A stretch of 64,000 bases of DNA from Moraxellaceae bacterium (GTDB lineage Bacteria; Pseudomonadota; Gammaproteobacteria; Burkholderiales; Rhodocyclaceae): positions 7,260 to 71,259 of the forward strand of contig JAVHYF010000005.1 in NCBI GenBank assembly GCA_031119205.1, in the 5' to 3' direction. Below are positions 53,075 through 64,000 of this stretch, one piece after another. The position numbers and the translations under genes were made by a program. The notes beneath the pieces were generated by a model, which worked only from the letters and a program-made list of their open reading frames with translations, was not told where the DNA came from and ran no database searches. The stretch's first letter is position 1. Each line of letters opens with the position of its first letter.

Positions 53075-56000
53075 ATGAAAAAACCGATTCTTCGTAGCAC
53101 CCTGATCGCAGCGCTGATTGCTGCTGCCGGCCATGCAAACGCAGCCGGCCTCGGCCGAATCACCGTTCTTTCATCACTGGGGCAACCCCTGAGGGCAGAG
53201 GTGGAAGTTGCAGCCTCGCCCGAGGAGCTTGAAACCCTGTCGGCGCGGCTTGCGTCGCCGGATTCATTCAAGCGCGCGAATATCGAGTACGCGGGATCGC
53301 TTACCGGAATCCGTATGGCGGTGGAGCGCCGCGGTGCCAGCGCGATCGTCCGTGTGACGTCGGATCGGCCTTTCAACGAGCCGTTCGTCGACATGCTGAT
53401 CGAGCTGAACTGGGCTGGTGGCCGTCTGCTGCGTGAATACACATTCCTGCTGGATCCGTCCGAAAACGCCGTACGTCCCTTGGCTGGCGAGCCCGGCCCC
53501 GCAGTGGCTGCGCCGGTAGCGCCTGCGCCCAGCGTGTCGGCCCCGCGGAGTACGACGACTGCTCCCGCTGCAGCACCGGCGCGCCGTGCCGCTGCCACGC
53601 CAGCGCCGGCCGCGTCCACCGAGTCGCGCAAGATCGCGACCGATGGCGAATATGAAGTGCAGAAGGGTGATTCGCTGTCGTCCATCGCGACCGATCTGAG
53701 GGGTGACGGCGTTACGCAGGACCAGATGCTGGCCGCGCTCTATCAGGCAAATACCCAGGCTTTCACCAACGGCAATATCAACCGCCTGCGCGCTGGACGG
53801 ATTCTCAGCGTGCCGACGGCCGAGGACGCGAAGGCTATTGCGCCGCGTGAAGCTCGTCAGATCGTGTTGAAGGCCTCGAACTTCGATGCCTACCGCAATC
53901 AGGTTGCCGCCGCTGCAGAGGTCGGCCCGGCTCGCGAAGCATCCGGTAGCCAGTCTTCGTCCGGCCAGATTGCGCCGCGCGTGCAGGAAACCGCACCCGC
54001 TCAAGCCAGCACGCAAGACAAGCTGAAGATCGCCAAGACGCAAGTCGCCGCCGCAGGTGCCGCTGGCGCTGCAGACGGCAAGGCTGCTGCAGGTCGCATC
54101 CAGGCGCTGGAAGAAGATATTGCCAGCCGTGACAAGGCCCTGAAGGAAGCGCGTAGCCGCGTCGCCGAGCTGGAAAAGAATATCAAGGGCCTGCAGGACC
54201 TCGTCAAGATGAAGGACGAGAATCTGGCCAATCTCCAGAAGCAGTCTGCCGCTGCTGAAAAGGCCGCGCAGGAAGCCCAGAAGAAGGCGGATGCGCTGGC
54301 CAAGTCTGCTGATTCGCAGAAGGCGGCAGAGGCCAGGAAGGCTGCTGACGACGCCAAGAAGGCTGCCGAAGACGCAAAGAAGGCCGCTGACGACGCCAAG
54401 AAGGCCGAGACGGCTCGCCTGGCTGAAGAACAGAGGGCTGAGGAAGCGCGTAAGGCCGCAGAAGCCCAGCGCCTTGCCGACGAACAGAAGGCTGCGGAAG
54501 AGGCCAAGGCCGCCGCGGAACTGGCTGCTGCGCAATCTGCCGCTGCAGCGGTGGCCGCTCCGGCTGCGTCGGAACCGGTTGTCGAAACTCCGCCGGTTGA
54601 AGAGGTGGCCTCTGCACCGGCACCTGCTCCCCAGGTTGCTGCCCAGCAACCGGCTCCGCCGCCCGCCCCGCAACCTGTGGTCGAGGAAGAGTCGAGCTTC
54701 CCGGGTGGCACCTTGGGTATGTTGCTCGCTGCGGCCGCCCTGCTGGGTGGGGGCCTGCTGTGGCGCAAGAAGCAGCAGCAGAACAAGAACTCGTCGCTGA
54801 ATACCACTGCGCTGACCGAGGCTTCGACCAGTCCGAATTCGGTGTTCGGTAATGCAGGTGGGCAGACTGTAGATACCGGCACCAGCGTGCTGCACACCGA
54901 CTTCAGCCAGTCCGGCCTGTCGGCAATCGATACCGATGAAGGTGTCGATCCGGTGGCTGAAGCTGATGTTTATATGGCCTACGGTCGTGATGCTCAGGCT
55001 GAGGAAATCCTCCTCGACGCACTGAAGAATGACCCCAGCCGTACTGCCATCTACGTGAAGTTGCTGGAAATCTATTCGCAACGTCGCAGCGTCAAGCAGT
55101 TCGAGAACATTGCTACCGATCTGTTTACGCAGACCGGTGGTGCTGGCGATGACTGGGCCAAGGCTGCGGCGCTGGGTGTCGCGCTGGATCCCGAGAACGG
55201 GCTGTACCGTAACGGAGCCCCCGTTGCTGCCGCGCCGGTGGCTGCTCCCAGTGTGCCGACGCCGGTAGCTGCAGCAGCAGCTGCTGCTGCCGTCGCGCCG
55301 CTGACCATTCCCGATCCGCTTGAAGAAGAAGCCACGCCTGCGGTGACCTTCGGCACTAACAATGTGTCGCAGATGCGCGCGACCTGGACGGTGCCGGGTG
55401 AGATCAATCAATTCACCAACGACGCCGATGGCGTGCCGCAGATTTCGCCTGAGCCGGTCGCAACTGCCCAGTCTCCTGAGCCGCTGAATCTGGATTTCAA
55501 CCTCGATCTCGAGTTGCCGAACGAGGATGAACCGGAAACCCGGATGGAGGCGCGCGACGCCGATGAGGACATCCTGCGCCCGCTCGACGAGCAGACCGTC
55601 GAAGTCGCAGCCGACGAGTCGGCCCCGCTGGAATTCGACATCGGTGACCTGGGCAGCAAGTCCCTGTCGTCCGATGCAGCCATGAGCCGCACCCTGCCCG
55701 AGGGTATCGGCGCCTTGAATGCGGAATCCCTGCCGACCTCGCTGACTGATGCCGATCTGGGTATCGAACGCAATCTAGAGGATGACGGTCTGGCCGTGGT
55801 CGATCTGGAAAAGACCAACTTCGAGGGCAATCTGCTGGACTTCGACTTCGAACTGGGCGACGAGGCCAAGCGTGGCACGGCGATGCCGGATCGCAGTGTT
55901 GATCTCAGCAACATCGGTCTGCGTACTGACGGAAACATGCAGAGCACCGGCGGCATCGCTGTGCCGCCGTCGGTAACGGTCGCGACGTCGGAAGACGTTC

Positions 56001-56170
56001 CGGACAGCATCGATCTCAACGAAGAAGTGAGCACCAAGCTGGAACTGGCGCGTGCTTACGAAGAGATGGGTGATCTGGAAGGTGCGCGCGAGTTGCTGGA
56101 GGAAGTGGTAAGCGACGGTGCTTCCCAACAGAAGGACCAGGCTCGCCAGATTCTTGCGCGCCTGGGCTGA
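53075..56170 (+). CDS. fimV: FimV-like pilus/polar assembly protein (LysM, coiled coil, TM, C-terminal TPR-like)
   Basis: N-terminal GLGRITVLSSLGQPLRAEVE, LysM-like YEVQKGDSLSSIATDLR, Ala/Lys coiled coil, TM, C-terminal KLELARAYEEMGDLEGARELLEEVV. Confidence 0.93.
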   Translation: MKKPILRSTLIAALIAAAGHANAAGLGRITVLSSLGQPLRAEVEVAASPEELETLSARLASPDSFKRANIEYAGSLTGIRMAVERRGASAIVRVTSDRPFNEPFVDMLIELNWAGGRLLREYTFLLDPSENAVRPLAGEPGPAVAAPVAPAPSVSAPRSTTTAPAAAPARRAAATPAPAASTESRKIATDGEYEVQKGDSLSSIATDLRGDGVTQDQMLAALYQANTQAFTNGNINRLRAGRILSVPTAEDAKAIAPREARQIVLKASNFDAYRNQVAAAAEVGPAREASGSQSSSGQIAPRVQETAPAQASTQDKLKIAKTQVAAAGAAGAADGKAAAGRIQALEEDIASRDKALKEARSRVAELEKNIKGLQDLVKMKDENLANLQKQSAAAEKAAQEAQKKADALAKSADSQKAAEARKAADDAKKAAEDAKKAADDAKKAETARLAEEQRAEEARKAAEAQRLADEQKAAEEAKAAAELAAAQSAAAAVAAPAASEPVVETPPVEEVASAPAPAPQVAAQQPAPPPAPQPVVEEESSFPGGTLGMLLAAAALLGGGLLWRKKQQQNKNSSLNTTALTEASTSPNSVFGNAGGQTVDTGTSVLHTDFSQSGLSAIDTDEGVDPVAEADVYMAYGRDAQAEEILLDALKNDPSRTAIYVKLLEIYSQRRSVKQFENIATDLFTQTGGAGDDWAKAAALGVALDPENGLYRNGAPVAAAPVAAPSVPTPVAAAAAAAAVAPLTIPDPLEEEATPAVTFGTNNVSQMRATWTVPGEINQFTNDADGVPQISPEPVATAQSPEPLNLDFNLDLELPNEDEPETRMEARDADEDILRPLDEQTVEVAADESAPLEFDIGDLGSKSLSSDAAMSRTLPEGIGALNAESLPTSLTDADLGIERNLEDDGLAVVDLEKTNFEGNLLDFDFELGDEAKRGTAMPDRSVDLSNIGLRTDGNMQSTGGIAVPPSVTVATSEDVPDSIDLNEEVSTKLELARAYEEMGDLEGARELLEEVVSDGASQQKDQARQILARLG
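54338..54400 (+). repeat. Three imperfect 21-bp tandem repeats in fimV (KAA[D/E]DAK)
   Basis: aaggctgctgacgacgccaag / aaggctgccgaagacgcaaag / aaggccgctgacgacgccaag. Confidence 0.9.
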
Positions 56171-56293
56171 TCCGGTCGATCCTGCCTTGTTGCCGGCCGC
56201 CCTGTGGGGCGGCCGGTTGTCTTTCATGCAGCCACTTTTCCTTTCATCCGCTCCCTGGTTTTCCTGCCGGTGCCTGATTCGCGAGGTGCAGGC

Positions 56294-57088
56294 GTGAGGC
56301 TCGCGTTAGGTGTGGAATACGACGGGCGCGCATTCAGTGGCTGGCAGACCCAGCCGGGTGGCACAGGCATACAGGACGCGCTGGAGCGGGCGCTGACCGT
56401 CATTGCGGATGCGCCGGTCAGTACCCTGTGCGCCGGGCGCACGGACGCAGGCGTGCATGCCACGGCGCAAGTCGTGCATTTTGACACCACGGCAGAACGG
56501 CCCCTGAGCGCGTGGGTACGTGGCGTGAATGCGCATCTACCGGATAGCGTTGCCGTGACTTGGGCAGTTCCCGTTGCGGACGATTTCCATGCGCGCTTTT
56601 CTGCGACCGGCAGGCGCTATCGCTATCTGCTGCTCAACCGCCCGGTGCGCCCGGCTTTGCAGGCGGGCAGGGCGGGCTGGTTTCATACACCGCTTGACGC
56701 AACGGCCATGACAGCGGCGGCTGCGATGCTGGTCGGGACGCATGATTTCTCGGCCTTTCGCGCCGCGGAGTGCCAGGCCAGATCGCCGGTCCGCGACATG
56801 CGGGAGGTGTCGGTGCAGCGCCAGGGGGACTGGATCAGCTTTGACTTCGAGGCCAATGCCTTCCTGCATCACATGATCCGCAACCTGGTCGGCGCACTGG
56901 TCTATGTCGGCAAGGGCGCGCTGGACAAGGATGGTTTTGCCGAGCTGCTCGCCCGTCGCGACCGGCGCCTTTCCCCGCCCACCTTTTCGCCTGCAGGGCT
57001 ATACCTTTGCGGCGTGACCTACCCGGATCACTGGTCTCTGCCGGGCGGTGGGCGCATCATCGCGCCTGTCCATCTTCCTCTTTCCTGA
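56294..57088 (+). CDS. truA: tRNA pseudouridine synthase A
   Basis: [55 protein letters not shown] start inferred at 56294. Confidence 0.93.
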   Translation: MRLALGVEYDGRAFSGWQTQPGGTGIQDALERALTVIADAPVSTLCAGRTDAGVHATAQVVHFDTTAERPLSAWVRGVNAHLPDSVAVTWAVPVADDFHARFSATGRRYRYLLLNRPVRPALQAGRAGWFHTPLDATAMTAAAAMLVGTHDFSAFRAAECQARSPVRDMREVSVQRQGDWISFDFEANAFLHHMIRNLVGALVYVGKGALDKDGFAELLARRDRRLSPPTFSPAGLYLCGVTYPDHWSLPGGGRIIAPVHLPLS

Positions 57089-57096
57089 GAGTCACC

Positions 57097-57717
57097 TTGA
57101 GAACCCGTATCAAGATCTGCGGCCTGACGCGTGTCGAGGACGTGAAGGCTGTCGTGGAGGCCGGGGCTGACGCCATCGGTTTCGTGTTCTATCCGCCCAG
57201 CCCGCGCGCCGTGACGATCGAGCAGGCGGCCGAGCTTTGCCGTCACGTGCCGCCCTTCGTGAGTACGGTGGGGCTCTTCGTGAACGAGGAGCGGCAACGG
57301 ATACGGGCCGTGCTGGATGCGGTGCCGCTGTCCCTGCTCCAGTTCCACGGCGATGAAACAGCAGCCGATTGCGAGGGCTTCGGCCGCCCTTACCTCAAGG
57401 CCGCGCGGATGCGGCCGGGGCTCGATCTGGTAGACTACGCCGCCCAATTCAGCGCTGCGGCCGGGTTGTTGCTGGATGCCTTCGCGGAAGGCTACGGCGG
57501 CAGTGGTCGCGTGTTTGACTGGTCCCTGATCCCCTCCGCGTTGCCGTTGCCGATCGTGTTGTCTGGCGGTCTGGGCCCGGCGAACGTGGAGGAGGCGGTG
57601 CGCCGCGTCCGGCCTTTCGCGGTGGATGTCAGCAGCGGCGTGGAAGCCGCCAAAGGCATCAAGGATGCCGCGCTGATCCGGGACTTTGTCGCAGGAGTTC
57701 GCCATGCAGATGCCTGA
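57097..57717 (+). CDS. trpF: Phosphoribosylanthranilate isomerase
   Basis: [39 protein letters not shown] start inferred. Confidence 0.94.
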   Translation: MRTRIKICGLTRVEDVKAVVEAGADAIGFVFYPPSPRAVTIEQAAELCRHVPPFVSTVGLFVNEERQRIRAVLDAVPLSLLQFHGDETAADCEGFGRPYLKAARMRPGLDLVDYAAQFSAAAGLLLDAFAEGYGGSGRVFDWSLIPSALPLPIVLSGGLGPANVEEAVRRVRPFAVDVSSGVEAAKGIKDAALIRDFVAGVRHADA

Positions 57718-58915
57718 TATTCCCTACCAGTACCCTGACGCTGTCGGCCATTTCGGCCCTTATGGCGGCGTGTTCGTTGCCGAAACCCTGATTCCTGCGC
57801 TCGAAGAGCTGCGCGAGGCCTACGAGGCCTGCCAGAAGGATCCGGCTTTCATCGCCGAGTACGAATACGAACTGAAGCACTTCGTCGGCCGTCCCAGCCC
57901 GATTTATCACGCCCGTCGCTGGTCCGCCGAGCTGGGTGGGGCACAGATCTACCTGAAGCGCGAAGACCTGAACCACACCGGCGCGCACAAGGTGAACAAC
58001 TGCATCGGCCAGGCGCTGCTGGCGCGTCGCATGGGCAAGCCGCGTGTGATCGCCGAGACCGGCGCCGGCCAGCACGGCGTGGCCACTGCCACCGTCGCCG
58101 CCCGCTACGGCATGGAATGCGTGGTCTACATGGGTTCGGAAGACGTCAAGCGCCAGGCCGCCAACGTCTACCGCATGAAGCTGCTGGGTGCGACCGTTGT
58201 GCCGGTGGAGAGTGGCTCCAAGACCCTGAAGGATGCGCTCAACGAAGCGATGCGCGACTGGGTCACCAATGTCGGCAACACCTTCTACATCATCGGTACC
58301 GTGGCGGGCCCGCACCCGTACCCGATGCTGGTGCGTGACTTCCAGACCGTGATCGGCCGCGAATGCATCGAGCAGATGCCGGAGCTGGTAGAACGCCAGC
58401 CGGACTACGTGATCGCCTGCGTGGGCGGTGGCTCCAATGCCATGGGCATCTTCCATCCCTACATTCCGTTCGAGGACGTGAAGCTGATCGGTGTCGAAGC
58501 CTCGGGCCATGGCATCGACAGCGGGCTGCATGCCGCGACGCTGACGGCGGGTCGCCCCGGCGTGCTGCATGGCAACCGCACCTATCTGCTGCAGGACGAG
58601 AACGGCCAGATCATCGAGACGCATTCGATCTCTGCCGGCTTGGACTATCCGGGCGTCGGCCCCGAGCACGCCTGGCTGAAGGACATCGAGCGCGCGCAGT
58701 ACGTCAGCATCACCGACGACGAAGCGCTGGCCGCGTTCCACACGCTGTGCCGTACCGAAGGCATCATCCCGGCCCTGGAGTCGTCCCACGCGCTGGCCTA
58801 TGCGGCCAAACTGGCGCCGACCCTGCCGAAGGACAAGGTATTGCTGGTGAACCTGTCCGGTCGTGGCGACAAGGACATGCACACCGTCGCCGAGAAATCC
58901 GGCATCCGTTTCTGA
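57704..58915 (+). CDS. trpB: Tryptophan synthase beta chain
   Basis: [58 protein letters not shown]. Confidence 0.97.
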   Translation: MQMPDIPYQYPDAVGHFGPYGGVFVAETLIPALEELREAYEACQKDPAFIAEYEYELKHFVGRPSPIYHARRWSAELGGAQIYLKREDLNHTGAHKVNNCIGQALLARRMGKPRVIAETGAGQHGVATATVAARYGMECVVYMGSEDVKRQAANVYRMKLLGATVVPVESGSKTLKDALNEAMRDWVTNVGNTFYIIGTVAGPHPYPMLVRDFQTVIGRECIEQMPELVERQPDYVIACVGGGSNAMGIFHPYIPFEDVKLIGVEASGHGIDSGLHAATLTAGRPGVLHGNRTYLLQDENGQIIETHSISAGLDYPGVGPEHAWLKDIERAQYVSITDDEALAAFHTLCRTEGIIPALESSHALAYAAKLAPTLPKDKVLLVNLSGRGDKDMHTVAEKSGIRF

Positions 58916-58967
58916 ACCGACAGCGGGGCTGCCTCCATGACGCAGCCCCGCGTCTCGTGGTGAATCT

Positions 58968-59786
58968 ATGTCTCGTATTGCCGCTGTATTCGAGCGACTG
59001 ATTGCCGAGGGCCGCAAGGCGCTCATTCCCTACATTACCGCCGGTGATCCGGATGCCGAGGCGACGCTGCCGCTGATGCACGGCCTGGTTGCCGCTGGCT
59101 CCGACATCATCGAGCTGGGCGTGCCGTTCTCCGACCCGATGGCTGATGGCCCGACCATCCAGCGTGCGTCGGAACGCGCCCTGGCGAACGGCATGTCGCT
59201 CAAGGGCGTGCTGGACATCGTGCGCCGCTTCCGCGAAACCGATAACGCCACCGCCGTGGTGCTGATGGGCTATGCCAATCCGGTGGAGGCCATGGGCGTC
59301 GACAACTTCGTCGCGCAGGCCAAGGCCGCCGGCGTGGATGGTGTCCTGATCGTCGACTACCCGCCGCAGGAATGCCGCGAGCTGTCGGCAAAGTTGAAGG
59401 CTGTGTCCATCGACCCGATCTTCCTGCTGGCGCCGACCTCGGTCGACGCACGTTTCGCCGAAGTGGCCGAGGCGGGCAGTGGCTACATCTACTACGTGTC
59501 GCTGAAGGGCGTGACCGGCGCCGGTCACCTCGATCTGCAGGAAGTGTCGCGCCGCATTCCGGTGATCCGCCAGAAGGTGGGCATGCCGGTCGGCGTTGGT
59601 TTCGGCATTCGTGATGCGGCCACCGCTGCAGGCGTCGCCGGCTTTGCGGATGCTGTTGTGGTCGGCAGCCGCATCATCGAAGAGATCGAACAATCCCCGC
59701 GCGGCGAAGTCGTTGCGCGTGTCCAGAATCTCGTGGCCGGCTTGCGCCAGGCCATCGACCAGGTGAAAGAGGGAGTGCAGGCATGA
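58968..59786 (+). CDS. trpA: Tryptophan synthase alpha chain
   Basis: [49 protein letters not shown]. Confidence 0.97.
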   Translation: MSRIAAVFERLIAEGRKALIPYITAGDPDAEATLPLMHGLVAAGSDIIELGVPFSDPMADGPTIQRASERALANGMSLKGVLDIVRRFRETDNATAVVLMGYANPVEAMGVDNFVAQAKAAGVDGVLIVDYPPQECRELSAKLKAVSIDPIFLLAPTSVDARFAEVAEAGSGYIYYVSLKGVTGAGHLDLQEVSRRIPVIRQKVGMPVGVGFGIRDAATAAGVAGFADAVVVGSRIIEEIEQSPRGEVVARVQNLVAGLRQAIDQVKEGVQA

Positions 59787-60649
59787 GCTGGCTTACCAAA
59801 CTGCTGCCGCCCAAGATCAAGCGCGATGCGCCGGTCCGCAAATCCATTCCGGAAGGCCTGTGGATCAAGTGCGAGGCCTGCGAGGCCGTGCTGTACCGCT
59901 CCGATCTGGATGCGAGCCAGTACGTGTGCCCGAAGTGTGGCCACCACAAGCGTATCCGTGCGCGTCAGCGTCTGGACATGCTGCTGGATGCTGAGGGCCG
60001 TTTCGAGATCGGTGCCGAAGTCGTGCCGGTCGATCCGTTGAAGTTCAAGGACAGCAAGAAATACCCGGAACGCCTGGCAGCCTCCAATGAAGATACGGGT
60101 GAGGCCGATGCGCTGGTCGTCATGCAGGGTGCGGTCAAGACCGTACCGGTGGTGATCGCGGTATTCGAATTCGACTTCATGGGTGGCTCCATGGGCTCGG
60201 TGGTCGGGGAGCGCTTCGTGCGCGGCGTCACCTCTGCGCTGGAGCAGAACCTGCCCTTCGTGTGCTTCACCGCGACCGGTGGCGCACGCATGCAGGAAGG
60301 CCTGTTCTCGCTGATGCAGATGGCCAAAACCACTGCGGCCATTACGCGCCTGTCCGCCAAGCGTCTGCCCTTCGTCACGGTGTTGACCGACCCCACGATG
60401 GGCGGTGTGTCGGCCAGCTTCGCCTTCATGGGTGACGTGGTGATGGCGGAACCCGGTGCTCTGATCGGTTTTGCCGGTCCGCGCGTCATCGAACAGACCG
60501 TGCGCGAGAAACTGCCGGAAGGCTTCCAGCGTTCCGAGTTCCTGCTCGAGAAGGGTGCCATCGACATGATCGTCGACCGCCGTCAGTTGCCGGACAAGCT
60601 GGCCCAGGTGCTCACCCTGCTGTCGCGTCAGCCCTCTGTCGCCGCCTGA
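59783..60649 (+). CDS. accD: Acetyl-CoA carboxylase carboxyltransferase beta subunit
   Basis: [34 protein letters not shown] zinc finger, [18 protein letters not shown]. Confidence 0.97.
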   Translation: MSWLTKLLPPKIKRDAPVRKSIPEGLWIKCEACEAVLYRSDLDASQYVCPKCGHHKRIRARQRLDMLLDAEGRFEIGAEVVPVDPLKFKDSKKYPERLAASNEDTGEADALVVMQGAVKTVPVVIAVFEFDFMGGSMGSVVGERFVRGVTSALEQNLPFVCFTATGGARMQEGLFSLMQMAKTTAAITRLSAKRLPFVTVLTDPTMGGVSASFAFMGDVVMAEPGALIGFAGPRVIEQTVREKLPEGFQRSEFLLEKGAIDMIVDRRQLPDKLAQVLTLLSRQPSVAA

Positions 60650-60718
60650 CAGGCTGAACCACTGCGCTGAATCTCTCGCGCCGACACCCCCGCGCCGAAC
60701 CCCCACCAGACACTCCTG

Positions 60719-61996
60719 ATGGCTCTACCTGACACCCTGGCCGGCTGGCTGGCCTGGGTCGAGCAACAGCATGCCCGCCCTATCGACCTGGGGCTGGAGC
60801 GCGTCGCGCGCGTGCGCGATGCGCTGGCTGCGCACAGCGACGCCGTGGTCATCACGGTCGCCGGTACCAATGGCAAGGGTTCCACCTGCGCCATGCTGGA
60901 GGCGATGCTGCGCTCCGCCGGCTACCGCGTCGGCCTGTACACCTCGCCGCATCTGCTCGACTACAACGAACGCGTGCGCATCGATGGCGACAACGCCAGT
61001 GATGCCGCCCTGTGCGAAGCCTTCGCGGCTGTCGAAACCGCGCGCGCTTCTCTGTCGCCGGCTGTGCCGCTGACCTATTTCGAGTACGGCACGCTGGTGG
61101 GCTGGTGGCTGTTCTGTCGCGCGAAGCTGGACGTGGTGATCCTGGAGGTCGGCATGGGCGGCAGGCTGGACGCCGTGAATGTCTTCGAGCCGGACTGTGC
61201 CATCGTCACCGGCGTCGCGATGGATCACATGGAGTTCCTCGGCGACACGCGTGAAGCCATCGGTTTCGAAAAGGCCGGCATCTATCGCGCCGGCAAGCCG
61301 GCCATCTGCGCCGATCCGCAACCGCCGAAGAGTCTGCTCGACCACGCTGCTGACATCGGCGCGGACCTGTGGCTGCAGGGCCGTGATTTCCGCTTCGCTG
61401 GCGATCGCCAGCAGTGGCAGTACGTCGGCCGCACCCAGAAGCGCAACAGTCTGGCGTACCCCGCACTGCGTGGCGCCAACCAGTTGCTGAATGCTGCCGG
61501 TGCACTGGCCGCGCTCGAAGCGCTGGGCAGCCGTCTGCCGGTGCCGATGCAGGCGGTGCGCCAGGGCTTGATGCTCGTGGAGTGGCCGGGCCGCTTCCAG
61601 GTATTGCCGGGGCGTCCTTCCATCGTGCTGGACGTTGCCCACAACCCGCAGTCGGTGGCCGTGCTGGCCGAGAATCTCGCCAACATGGGTTTCTTCCCGG
61701 AGACCTGGGCGGTGTGCGGCATGCTCGCCGACAAGGATGTGGAAGGCAGCCTGCGGCACATGATTTCACGCGTCGACAAATGGCTGGTGTGCGCGCTCCC
61801 GGGGCCACGTGGCCTGAGCGCGCAGGCCTTGGCCGAGCGCCTGCAGGCCATGGGTGCCGCGTCGGTCGAGTGTTTCGCAAGTCCTGCAGAAGCGATGAGT
61901 GCCGCACGGAAGAGGGCAGGCGAGGGTGATAGAATCGTCGCCTTCGGTTCCTTCCTGACAGTCGCCGACGTGATGCGCAACGCCCTGCGCAACTAG
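60719..61996 (+). CDS. folC: Folylpolyglutamate/dihydrofolate synthase
   Basis: VAGTNGKGSTCAMLEAMLRSAGYRVGLYTSPHLLDYNERVRI. Confidence 0.95.
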   Translation: MALPDTLAGWLAWVEQQHARPIDLGLERVARVRDALAAHSDAVVITVAGTNGKGSTCAMLEAMLRSAGYRVGLYTSPHLLDYNERVRIDGDNASDAALCEAFAAVETARASLSPAVPLTYFEYGTLVGWWLFCRAKLDVVILEVGMGGRLDAVNVFEPDCAIVTGVAMDHMEFLGDTREAIGFEKAGIYRAGKPAICADPQPPKSLLDHAADIGADLWLQGRDFRFAGDRQQWQYVGRTQKRNSLAYPALRGANQLLNAAGALAALEALGSRLPVPMQAVRQGLMLVEWPGRFQVLPGRPSIVLDVAHNPQSVAVLAENLANMGFFPETWAVCGMLADKDVEGSLRHMISRVDKWLVCALPGPRGLSAQALAERLQAMGAASVECFASPAEAMSAARKRAGEGDRIVAFGSFLTVADVMRNALRN

Positions 61997-62024
61997 TGTC
62001 CAGCGCCTGATTTGCGCCTGATCC

Positions 62025-62717
62025 ATGCCGGAAAACGACGCCCAGCTCGAACTCAAGAAACGCGCCCGCCGCCGCCTGGTGGGTGCCGCAGCACTCGCGA
62101 TGGCTGCCGCCATCATCCTGCCCGTAGTGATGGACAAGGAACCGCGTCCCAGCGGCAACGAGTTGCAGATCCGCATTCCGAGCCAGGAGGGCGGTAATTA
62201 CGCCTCGCGCCTGATCACGGCGCGTCCTGATTCCGCGACGACCACACAGGCGCCGCTTGCGCCTGTCGAGCCGCCTGCGCCTCCTGCGGTGACTGCGCCG
62301 CAAGCCCCCGCACAAGCAGAGCCGGCCGCTGCCGCTCCTGTTGCGCCGGTACCGCCCCCGGCGCCTGTTGCCCAGGACAAACCTGTCGTTGAAAAGCCTG
62401 TGGTTGAAAAGCCGGCGCCGGCCGCGAAGCCTGTCGAGCCGGATCGCGCACTCGCCATTCTTGAAGGCAAGGAAACGCAAACGCATGCGGCATCCGCCAG
62501 CAGCTTCTACGTGCAACTGGGTGTCTATCGCGAGCAGGACAACGTGCGCAGCGTGCAGGCCAAGGCGAAGGATGTCGGCTACAGCGCCAGCACTGAAAAA
62601 GTGGGTGATCGCACGCGTGTGCGTATCGGCCCCTTCAAGACGCGTGCCGCCGCAGATGCCGCGGTGGCGAAACTGAAGAAGGCCGGATTGGCGGCTGTGG
62701 TGGCACCGGTACGTTGA
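62025..62717 (+). CDS. SPOR-domain protein (DedD-like)
   Basis: N-terminal TM, Pro/Ala-rich linker, C-terminal SPOR (FYVQLGVYREQDNVRSVQAKAKDVGY...RVRIGPFKTRAAADAAVAKL). Confidence 0.9.
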   Translation: MPENDAQLELKKRARRRLVGAAALAMAAAIILPVVMDKEPRPSGNELQIRIPSQEGGNYASRLITARPDSATTTQAPLAPVEPPAPPAVTAPQAPAQAEPAAAAPVAPVPPPAPVAQDKPVVEKPVVEKPAPAAKPVEPDRALAILEGKETQTHAASASSFYVQLGVYREQDNVRSVQAKAKDVGYSASTEKVGDRTRVRIGPFKTRAAADAAVAKLKKAGLAAVVAPVR

Positions 62718-62739
62718 ATCCGGCCGCGGCCGCCCCCAC

Positions 62740-63231
62740 ATGACTGTTTTCGACTATGTATTCCTCGCCATTCTTGGCCTGAGCACGCTGCTGGGCCTGT
62801 GGCGCGGACTGGTGTCCGAAGTACTGTCGCTGGCCGGCTGGGTGCTGGCGCTGGTGCTGGCCTGGAAAGGTGCGCCGCTGGCCGTGCCTTACCTGGCTGG
62901 CGTCGCGGAGAACGAATGGGCTCGCTGGGCCTTGGGTTTCATCGCCATCTTCGTGCTGTGCCTGATCCTCATGGCACTGGTGCGGTGGTTGATGAAGGAA
63001 CTGTTGAAGTCGGCCGGACTCAGCGCCAGTGACCGTTTGCTGGGTTCGATCTTCGGTGCCGTGCGAGGTGTGTTGATCGCGCTGGTGCTGGTTCTGCTGG
63101 CAGGGCTGACCGCACTGCCGAAGGAGCCCTGGTGGCGCGACGCAGTATTCGCTCCACCGCTGGAAACGATGGTGATCGCGCTCAAGCCGCGTTTGCCGGA
63201 TGACTTGGCCAAACGCTTGAAGTATCGGTAA
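62740..63231 (+). CDS. cvpA: CvpA family membrane protein
   Basis: FDYVFLAILGLSTLLGLWRGLVSEVLSLAGWVLALVLAW. Confidence 0.94.
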   Translation: MTVFDYVFLAILGLSTLLGLWRGLVSEVLSLAGWVLALVLAWKGAPLAVPYLAGVAENEWARWALGFIAIFVLCLILMALVRWLMKELLKSAGLSASDRLLGSIFGAVRGVLIALVLVLLAGLTALPKEPWWRDAVFAPPLETMVIALKPRLPDDLAKRLKYR

Positions 63232-63242
63232 CGGGTGAAGGT

Positions 63243-64000
63243 ATGTGCGGAATCATCGGAGTCGTGGCGAAATCGCCGGTCAATCAACTTCTGTACGACG
63301 GCCTGCAGGTCCTGCAGCACCGTGGTCAGGACGCGGCGGGAATCTGCACGGCAGACGCCGGGCGTTTCCATATGCACAAGGGGCCGGGCCTCGTGCGCGA
63401 CGTGTTCCGCACGCGCAACATGCGCAACCTGGAAGGCAACTGGGGCATCGGTCACTGCCGTTACCCGACTGCCGGCTCGGCCTACAACCCGGCCGAAGCA
63501 CAACCGTTCTACGTGAATTCGCCGTTCGGCCTGATGCTGGCCCACAACGGCAACCTGACGAACGCCGAGGCGCTGAAGCGCGAGATGTATCTCGCCGACC
63601 TGCGCCACATGAACACCAACTCGGACTCCGAGGTGCTGCTCAACGTGCTGGCCCACGAGCTGCAGGAGGCTTCGCAGGGTTCGTTCCGCCTCGATCCGGA
63701 CACCATCTTCCGCGCCGTGGCGGGCGTGCATCGTCGTGCTAAGGGCGCCTATGCGGCGATGGTGATGATTGCCGGCTATGGCCTGCTGGCTTTCCGTGAT
63801 CCCTATGGCATCCGTCCGCTGGTGATGGGCGTGAATGAAACGCCGGAGGGCAATGAGTACATCGTGGCCTCCGAGAGCGTCGCCATCGACGTGCTGGGCT
63901 TCAGGATGTTGCGCGACATCGCGCCGGGTGAGGCTGTGCTGTTCGACACCAATGGCAACATGGTGGCGCGCCAGTGCGCCGAGCCCAAGCCGCATGCACC
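63243..64000 (+). CDS. purF: Amidophosphoribosyltransferase (3' truncated by window edge)
   Basis: Open frame with no stop: MCGIIGVVAKSPVNQLLYDGLQVLQHRGQDAAGICTADAGRFHMHKGPG...; absent from the ORF track because it has no in-window stop. Confidence 0.96.
   Translation, partial: MCGIIGVVAKSPVNQLLYDGLQVLQHRGQDAAGICTADAGRFHMHKGPGLVRDVFRTRNMRNLEGNWGIGHCRYPTAGSAYNPAEAQPFYVNSPFGLMLAHNGNLTNAEALKREMYLADLRHMNTNSDSEVLLNVLAHELQEASQGSFRLDPDTIFRAVAGVHRRAKGAYAAMVMIAGYGLLAFRDPYGIRPLVMGVNETPEGNEYIVASESVAIDVLGFRMLRDIAPGEAVLFDTNGNMVARQCAEPKPHA

Noticed and set aside
53264-55411. 715-aa antisense ORF over fimV
   Set aside because: Low-complexity Ser/Arg/Leu translation mirroring the Ala/Lys-rich fimV; no independent start context or domain.

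Overview
This is a GC-rich proteobacterial chromosome segment, most likely betaproteobacterial (Rhodocyclales-like, judged from gene order and protein sequences only). It is densely coding. I saw no mobile elements, CRISPR arrays, rRNA or recognisable tRNA. From left to right: the 3' part of motB; a ~18 kb chemotaxis cluster with two CheA kinases, two CheY, two CheV, CheZ, CheW, CheR, CheD, CheB, a STAS protein and three MCPs; a DUF3135-like protein; cysM, an exonuclease, suhB, trmJ and cysE; a complete isc operon (iscR, nifS-like, iscS, iscU, iscA, hscB, hscA, fdx, iscX); a response regulator, an HD-GYP-like protein and a putative metalloprotease; fumarase and a YqhA-like protein; a compact non-canonical type II secretion/type IV pilus-like operon (gspG-F-E, PilM/N/O/P-like genes, secretin, second pseudopilin); hppA and nadE; leuC-ecnB-leuD-leuB; a short Thr/Lys-rich ORF directly upstream of asd; fimV; truA-trpF-trpB-trpA-accD-folC-dedD-cvpA-purF (purF runs off the right edge). 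The points most worth a second look are the Thr/Lys-rich leader-like ORF with competing RNA hairpins before asd, three tandem LQxLFD motifs at the CheZ N-terminus that resemble CheY-binding peptides, the hybrid secretion operon, two tandem IscR-type boxes before iscR, a set of sigma-28-like promoters in the chemotaxis cluster, and an (AT)6 tract inside cheB.
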